Positions 58,552-64,000 of a DNA stretch of 64,000 bases are shown here, one piece after another. A program made the position numbers and the translations under genes. How positions within the stretch are numbered: position 1 is the first letter of the stretch; each line of letters opens with the position of its first letter. This DNA comes from Dendrocalamus latiflorus. Lineage: Eukaryota; Streptophyta; Magnoliopsida; Poales; Poaceae. The notes under the pieces are model-generated. The model searched no databases, was not told the origin of the DNA, and worked only from the letters and a program-made list of their open reading frames with translations. The stretch is from assembly GCA_017311315.1 (NCBI GenBank), contig CM029660.1:27774580-27838579 (forward strand), written 5' to 3'.

Positions 58552-59100
58552 AACCAATGGAATGGGAGCACAGGGATAGCATTTGCTCTACGATCAGAAA
58601 TCAGGATCGAAGTGGCTAACTCGTTTCTTTCATTTGTTTACAAGGCAAACGATCGGAATGAAAGTCAAGACAGAAGATGTCAAGATCGAACTGTGCGTGT
58701 TTGTTGCTTTCATTCGTGAATTAATGTGAATCACAACTCTCGCGATCAAATGAACTGAAGGAAAGTACATGAACAGTGAACATTGGACAGCAGCAACAAA
58801 ATTTGGCCGAATTTGTTTCAGCTGTCTGGTTTTTTTTACTTGCTTTAGCTTAACTTTCCTCGTTTATGGGATGTCAGGTTCAGATCGAAATCATAAAACA
58901 ACCTCCACAAAAGCCGCATAACTGCACAAGAATATACTCCCATATGGCAAGAAATATTGTTCAATTCTCCTTTGTGTTGCTCTCTTTGTATATGAATGTG
59001 CAATTACAGTGTCAAAAAAATTCCTAAACCTAACCATCCTGTCTGTTTCTTTTATCCACAAATCTAAATCTCAAAACAATCTACACAAAATGGAAAGGAA
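58193..59100. other. intergenic and 3' flank of the U-box gene
   Basis: No gene recognised. Short frames lack domains. The part next to 59107 will include the 3' UTR of the U-box gene; I could not place a poly(A) signal with confidence. Confidence 0.4.
58512..58548. repeat. (CT)n microsatellite
   Basis: About 18 CT units. Confidence 0.9.
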
Positions 59101-59106
59101 AATCCA

Positions 59107-60462
59107 TCAAAATGGCCTCTTGAGCCCCTTGAAGTCCACTGTCTCGGTGCACTCGACGCTGCCCCTGGTGCCATTGAGTAGCTTGAGCAACTCGCTGGCC
59201 CGCTCCTTGGTCACGCCGCCGCAGCCCACCTGGAGCAGCAGCAGCAGCTTCTGGAATGCGCCCACGCGCAGCGCCTCGGCGCGGCACGCGGCGGCGCCGG
59301 CGTCCGCGGTGCGGCAGAGGCGCCAGAGCGCAGAGACGGCGAACTCCGTGGCCATGTCGGACACGCGGAACATCTTCTTGACCAGCACCGGCACGGCCAG
59401 CGCGTGCGCGCGCGCGGCCCTGAGGCCAGCGTCGGTGCACAGGACGCCGTCGAGCACGGCGAGCGCCTTCTCGCTCGTGCCCTTGTCGGCGTCCACGAGG
59501 AGCTCCACCACGACGGGCACTGCCCCGAGTTCCGCGAACCGCACGGCCACGGAGTCGGCGGCGGCGACGAGGTAGTAGGCCGTGACGAGCGCGGCCTTGG
59601 TGGCCTGCGGGGAGACGGGCCTCCTGATGAGGCCGACAAGCGCGTCGCACATACCGTGTGTTCTTGAGATGGCCTCGACCGTGTGGCGGTCGGCGGACGA
59701 GGAGAGCTCGCGGAGCACGACGGCGGCGCTGGCCCGCGCGGCGAGCTCGCCGTGGGACATCACCGAGACGAGCGATTTGAGCGAGGCCGGGGAGGCAATG
59801 CAGCGGCGTGACTCCTCATCGAGCGGGAAGAACACGGTCAGCGCGGCCACGATCTCCGCCAGCGCGCCGGAGACGGCGTTGGCGCCCTCGACGGGCTCGC
59901 ACGCGAGGTGCCGGAACGCCGAGGAGAAGGCGCGCGCTGCGCCGACGGCCGCGAGGCACCTCCTGTTCCTCTCGCTCTCTTTACCCAGCGCCCGGGCCCT
60001 GGCCGCCGCCTCCCCGCACGCCGCCGCCTCCCCACGCTTCGCGGCAGCGGACACGGCCGCGATCACCTCCGCGGCGTCGGCCTCACCGACGGGCACCTTG
60101 GGCGTGGGCACCCGCTCCACCCCTCGCGCGCGGTTGGCAACGCACCAGTCCTGGATCATCCGTCGCGTGGCGTGGTTGGGCACAAGGTCGCCGAGCCGCA
60201 CGGGGCGGCCGGTGACGGGGCACGTGCCGTGCCCGCGCGCCAGCCACCCCTCCACGCTCTCCCGGTCGTACGTGATCCCGGTCGGCGCCGTGACCGGGTC
60301 CTTCATCAAATCCAGTGATATCGGGCACCGGAAGTGCGTCGGCACTGCCAGCTCCGCCGCCTCGCTCTCCGCGGCCACCTGCTGCCTGCCCCGTCTCAAG
60401 AACGGTATCTCGGGCACCAGCCTCGCCACAGGCCTCGTCGCGCGAGACATGGGCAGAACCAT
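59107..60462 (-). CDS. PUB21-like: U-box E3 ubiquitin ligase with ARM repeats (CMPG1/PUB20-21 type)
   Basis: Intact, intronless, 451 residues, start ATG at 60462, stop TGA at 59107-59109. U-box at residues about 40-112 ([20 protein letters not shown], then [11 protein letters not shown], then CPVTGRPV, then [17 protein letters not shown]), which recruits the E2. [12 protein letters not shown] directly after it is typical of the CMPG1/PUB20/21 group. From about 120 to 435 follow helical Ala/Leu-rich armadillo-type repeats that bind substrates (for example [30 protein letters not shown]). An alternative start at Met5 is possible. The GC content is very high, as usual in grass single-exon genes. 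Related proteins act in the cytosol or nucleus in elicitor and immune signalling; the exact substrate is unknown. It is the only clear host gene here. Confidence 0.93.
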   Translation of the reverse strand: MVLPMSRATRPVARLVPEIPFLRRGRQQVAAESEAAELAVPTHFRCPISLDLMKDPVTAPTGITYDRESVEGWLARGHGTCPVTGRPVRLGDLVPNHATRRMIQDWCVANRARGVERVPTPKVPVGEADAAEVIAAVSAAAKRGEAAACGEAAARARALGKESERNRRCLAAVGAARAFSSAFRHLACEPVEGANAVSGALAEIVAALTVFFPLDEESRRCIASPASLKSLVSVMSHGELAARASAAVVLRELSSSADRHTVEAISRTHGMCDALVGLIRRPVSPQATKAALVTAYYLVAAADSVAVRFAELGAVPVVVELLVDADKGTSEKALAVLDGVLCTDAGLRAARAHALAVPVLVKKMFRVSDMATEFAVSALWRLCRTADAGAAACRAEALRVGAFQKLLLLLQVGCGGVTKERASELLKLLNGTRGSVECTETVDFKGLKRPF

Positions 60463-60615
60463 GAGTACCGCTGACGACGATTAAAAAAATGAATCCGCGT
60501 AACGCAGAGCTGTGTGTCCTAGGTGATCAGTAATGAATTGGGTGGAAGTCTTTGTGGTGAGAGTCAGAGAGGAGATTGGAGGAGGTAGTGTGGTGAAAAA
60601 ACGGGGAGGAGAGGG

Positions 60616-60623
60616 ATTATATA
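60616..60623 (-). promoter_or_regulatory. TATA box of the U-box gene
   Basis: The minus strand reads CTATATAATCC about 155 bases upstream of the ATG, giving a 5' leader of about 125 bases. Confidence 0.7.
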
Positions 60624-60766
60624 GGTTGTGGAGGAGGTGGGGGGAATATTGAGAGGGGAGCGCGTGGGCGCGTCACGTTCGCGTGGTTTGGAGGAGGAGA
60701 CTCGTGTGCGGCGTGTGGAGGGCGATTAATTGATTGCTTCGGGATGGGTCGGGGGGAGTTTGAATG

Positions 60767-60772
60767 TTGACC
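60767..60772 (+). promoter_or_regulatory. W-box (TTGACC) upstream of the U-box gene
   Basis: TTGACC lies about 305 bases upstream of the ATG. WRKY factors bind TTGAC[C/T] in either orientation, and CMPG1-type genes are known to be elicitor-induced. A single site may be chance. Confidence 0.45.
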
Positions 60773-60849
60773 GTTGAACGTCGTGGTTTGAACGGGGCCG
60801 CATAGCACGACGACTCGACCGCTCGCGTCGCGTCCCGGCCGCGGATGGG

Positions 60850-61098
60850 ATGGCAAACGGCATCCCGCTCGTGAACCGCGGCCGAGCTGGGCTGGGCTTT
60901 TCGTTTTGTTTTTATTTTTTCTTGTTGTTGATAGCTATACTAAACTTACCAATGCCGTTCCCGTACCAGCCCTACAGCCGGTACTCACCATTTCGCTACA
61001 TAAAAGGGCACAGAGAAACTCTACATCTGTACCGGCCTTGATACCAGTCATACCGATTTTAATATAGGATAATACCAGCGAAATTGATAATATCGTTT
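60850..61098. other. intergenic
   Basis: No gene recognised. Contains the motifs ACCGGTACTC / TACCGGCC, and TACCGG-type words recur near 61556-61590. Confidence 0.4.
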
Positions 61099-61141
61099 AT
61101 TGAACACATCGAACTATATATTATATTCGATTCTACTATTA

Positions 61142-61222
<81 letters not shown>

Positions 61223-61323
61223 TGTATATATGTTTAACTATATGCACATCAAAATTTACTTGTAATATTACTCTAAATTCATATAATAAAATCAAATATA
61301 ATACATAGTTCGATGTGTTCAAT
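61099..61323. repeat. inverted repeat enclosing an (AT)n microsatellite
   Basis: Arms at 61099-61132 and 61290-61323 (ATTGAACACATCGAACTATA and complement) differ at only two or three of 34 positions. Between them is an (AT)n run (about 61144-61220). It could be a small MITE whose core expanded. No duplication found. Confidence 0.75.
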
Positions 61324-62166
61324 AGACAGGCACATGGTGCCCAGGCTCTATGATTGAGACTTTCCATCCATGATTGATTCAGCATGCTAAACTAATGACT
61401 TCCTTTCCAAATTGATGTCTTTTCGAATTAATAAATGTTAACAGGTTTGCCTGATATATTATATATCATTACACTTACACGCATCTAAAAGCAATCCAAA
61501 GACAGGGAGACTTGGTGCCCAGACATCATATGTGTGTGTGTGTGTATGTAGGTCGGTACCGAGATATACTATTCTAAGAACTAAACCGGTATGACTTTCA
61601 AAATGGTATTGACAAGTATACTATAGCTCCTTCCACCTCTCAGTACATGCAAAATTAGGAAATAGGATGTTAAGATTAAGAATTAGGGGAGTAGGTGAAA
61701 TGACATTGTAACCCTTCAATTATTCCAACAATTTTCTCTTTTTTTTCTCTCTTAAATGCAATGCAATCATGTATTCTTGAACTCCACACGTTCTCTCTCT
61801 TTATTCACCATTTATGGATGATATTAATCAAGTGCATATCATGAATAAAAATTGAAAAAGTGCTTTGAAATTGTAGAATGATCTATATTTTGATAAGAGT
61901 CGAGGAGGTTAAAATAACTTATATTATGGTTTGGGGGAGTATTTTTATAATAAATCTACTAATATCATTTCCACGCGATAAATTTAAATAATTTTGTACA
62001 TATTAGTTCTCAAAGTTTTAAAACATCTATTTGAAAACAAAGAGATTACAACTTTTTATATTCACGGTGCAGGTCATCTGAAAAACTATCCAGATGGCAG
62101 GACATGAATTGCAAAACGAGCTTACGTAAATTCATTATAAGCCAAGAGGTTGGGTGCAAAATTCTC
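61324..62166. other. intergenic
   Basis: No gene. GCACATGGTGCCCAGGC near 61330 and GACTTGGTGCCCAGAC near 61508 are similar words; a short (GT)n lies at about 61532-61545. Confidence 0.4.
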
Positions 62167-62169
62167 TAA

Positions 62170-62450
62170 GGGCATCTCTAATGGTCTGAGTCAGCTAGCT
62201 ATATGCATGTACACATCAGCATATATCCTATGTGGAGGAAAGAGAGTATGCAAAAAAAATCGAGCCAGATTTTCCTTAAGCACTAGTCTATAACGCCAAA
62301 CGATGCAGCATCTATAAATTATGTGTGTGCATGTAAGCATCAAATAGCTATCCTTATAGATAGTTCTTTAGAATGCTAGCTTTAGTGTGTACTATATAGA
62401 TGATGTGGAAGTCTTATAGTTAGTTACTAGCTATAACCATTGGAGATGCC
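62170..62450. mobile_element. Tourist-like MITE (281 bp)
   Basis: Inverted ends GGGCATCTCTAATGGT and ACCATTGGAGATGCCC are flanked by TAA on both sides (62167-62169, 62451-62453), the 3 bp duplication expected for PIF/Harbinger-derived MITEs. Non-coding interior. Confidence 0.82.
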
Positions 62451-62453
62451 CTA

Positions 62454-64000
62454 ACCCATTTAACAAGGCGTTGCGCTTTGGGCGTGGCGAGTACCAATTG
62501 ACGGCGATTGGATAGCTGCTATGGAGTAACTATTCACATATCTAGCATTGTTATAATATTTTTTTAATTTTAGCCTCCTAATATCTGTTTTGTAAAAATA
62601 GCTCTCTCCCTAACCTCAGAGGATGTGACAGGTGACACGTGTCACTTACCGCACAGCCGTAGCTTGACAGGAGAGGCTGCATGCGGCAAGGTGAGTTGGC
62701 GCGGGAGGGCAAAAGCGAGGCGTAGCAGGTGGCGTGCTTGGGCGGGTGCCGAGCCATAGTAGCTCAGCACCTGCCCGGTCAGGCAAGCGTGCAACCAGAT
62801 CAGCTAGTAGCGTTCACGTATGCATTAACTTGTAGAAGAAATTAGAAAGAGCTGTTGTTTGATCAGGAGGATAATTAACATTGGGAGCTTCAATTTTCCT
62901 CCTTTAATGCAGTACTGGCTCTGTAGGTGTTCTGGCATGTGGTCTGCTGGTTCGCCCTGCACGAAAGGTCGTCTGCCCGACTAACCCCCATGGACTCACT
63001 GTTTGGATGGGATAATGGTTTTGAAGGGCCAATGGACCACATGTAGCTTGACATAGCACCTAGAGTGAAAACGTAGAACCATACGGCTTCCATATGGCAT
63101 AGCGGTTATCCGGCCGATGTGGACATGGCTAGCTGTCGCAGTAGTGGCAAACGCAATTACAGCTCAAGTTGGCATAGCAACAATTTGGGTGTAAGTCACT
63201 ACCGAGGTACACGACTTCTTCATTGTTGCTCTCTCTGATCCTCTACCTGTGAAGCTTGTCGTTGTTGGTATTCTCGGTCTGGAGCTCCTCGTGCAACTCT
63301 TCTAGGTGGATGTGTAGTTTTTGTATGTAAACCTAGGCGGGTACTGAAAGCGATGGATCCACCTAATCGGTGTACTTGCAATCTGCTGTCTGCAAGCAAG
63401 ATGAGGTTACTACAAGCGTTCCATACATGCAAGTATGTGCAGATAATGAATCACTTACCATGAACAGACGGTAGTGAAAGAATTGACATTTTGGGTACAC
63501 ATGTATCGTCGTAAACCTATATCACCGTGTCGAGGTTGTGCTTGCATTGCGACCAAACCTCAGGATGTGGGGGTAGTCGTGGAGGGGATTTCTAGAGGTG
63601 TACGACTCTCTAGTTTTGATCAGTAGATCAGGACTTGAGGGTCGGGGTCCAAAGGACCATAGATGCTCGTGTCTTCGAGGTAAGGGTCACAACCTCGAAA
63701 TTTAGCCCATGCATGTCATCCCCTCCCACGCCTTGAGCTTCTTGGCTTGTCTGCCATGTTTCTGTTCACGTAGTATGATTTGATGCAAAACATAAAAGGA
63801 TGTTTGAGTGCCTGTACTCTCAGTGTTCGTGCAAAATTCACATTAAAAGTTACAAAAAAGAACGTGCCAACATTGTAGGAAATGTTAGTGTTGTAGTTAC
63901 AGACCAAACAGAGAGAGATGTGGTAGTGGAGAGTTGGGAGAAAGTGATGACCTCTGCCCTCCCTCCTAGCCTTCCCTTGGTATATATATTCATATGGGCT
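62454..64000. other. intergenic, no gene supported
   Basis: Frames of up to about 70 codons on the minus strand (62890-63093, 63220-63432, 63716-63907) lack recognised domains. A GC-rich part with an inverted word pair (GGTGCCGAGCCATAGTAGCTCAGCACC near 62736-62763) may be transposon-derived. Relics of a larger element or gene beyond the right edge cannot be excluded. Confidence 0.4.

Noticed and set aside
59582..60484. 300-codon plus-strand frame opposite the U-box gene, and other antisense frames there
   Set aside because: Shadow frames caused by high GC in the real minus-strand gene; no domain of their own.
61059..61385. Tyr/Ile-rich 108-codon frame
   Set aside because: Translation of the (AT)n microsatellite.
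62890..63432. Minus-strand frames as a plant mobile domain gene
   Set aside because: Wording is only vaguely suggestive and no conserved motif could be confirmed.

Overview
The window is plant nuclear DNA, almost certainly from a grass. Evidence: a GC-rich intronless U-box gene typical of grasses, and dense nested transposons of grass type (Ty3-gypsy and Ty1-copia LTR elements, CACTA, hAT, Helitron and Tourist-like insertions). A panicoid grass is plausible but I cannot prove the species. I see only one convincing host gene, a U-box E3 ubiquitin ligase of the CMPG1/PUB20-21 type on the minus strand at 59107-60462. Nearly everything else is transposon sequence.

Layout. 1-545 is a foldback-like repeat. 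About 770-6465 is a decayed Ty3-gypsy element (LTR, gag, RT and RNase H remnants full of stops). 6466-25743 is a 5' part of a SIRE-like copia element on the minus strand, split by a 16.7 kb insertion at 6610-23307. That insertion is the most striking object: a non-coding LTR retrotransposon with three giant LTRs (4.3-4.7 kb) and two 1526 bp internal regions (LTR-I-LTR-I-LTR), bounded by a perfect CTCAT target duplication. Sequence differences show that the middle LTR is a chimera of the two outer ones, as expected from unequal crossing over. 26064-29650 holds a gypsy LTR, a copia LTR, a CACTA fragment and a LINE fragment. 30027-42461 is a SIRE-like solo LTR that contains a solo LTR of the giant-LTR family (target duplication ATTAC), which in turn contains a second solo LTR of that family in reverse orientation (TTACG).

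42752-44803 is a deleted CACTA derivative inside a degenerate ~33 bp repeat; 45510-47027 is a non-autonomous hAT-like element with an 8 bp duplication; 48025-48297 is a small Helitron. 48356-56601 is a complete CACTA element (3 bp duplication AGG) with a broken TNP2-type transposase, the spliced catalytic half of a Ulp1-type protease that still reads through five in-frame exons, an uncharacterised 184-residue ORF, two long inverted repeats, and copies of its terminal CAGACGG palindromes placed near its genes. A copia LTR (56867-58192) separates it from the U-box gene. The right end (60850-64000) is intergenic with an AT microsatellite inside an inverted repeat and a Tourist-like MITE.

The two best candidates for something undescribed are (1) the giant-LTR non-coding retrotransposon family and its recombination products, and (2) the CACTA element with a conserved accessory ORF and internal regulatory-looking terminal motifs. 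Family names are from recognition only; no database search was possible.
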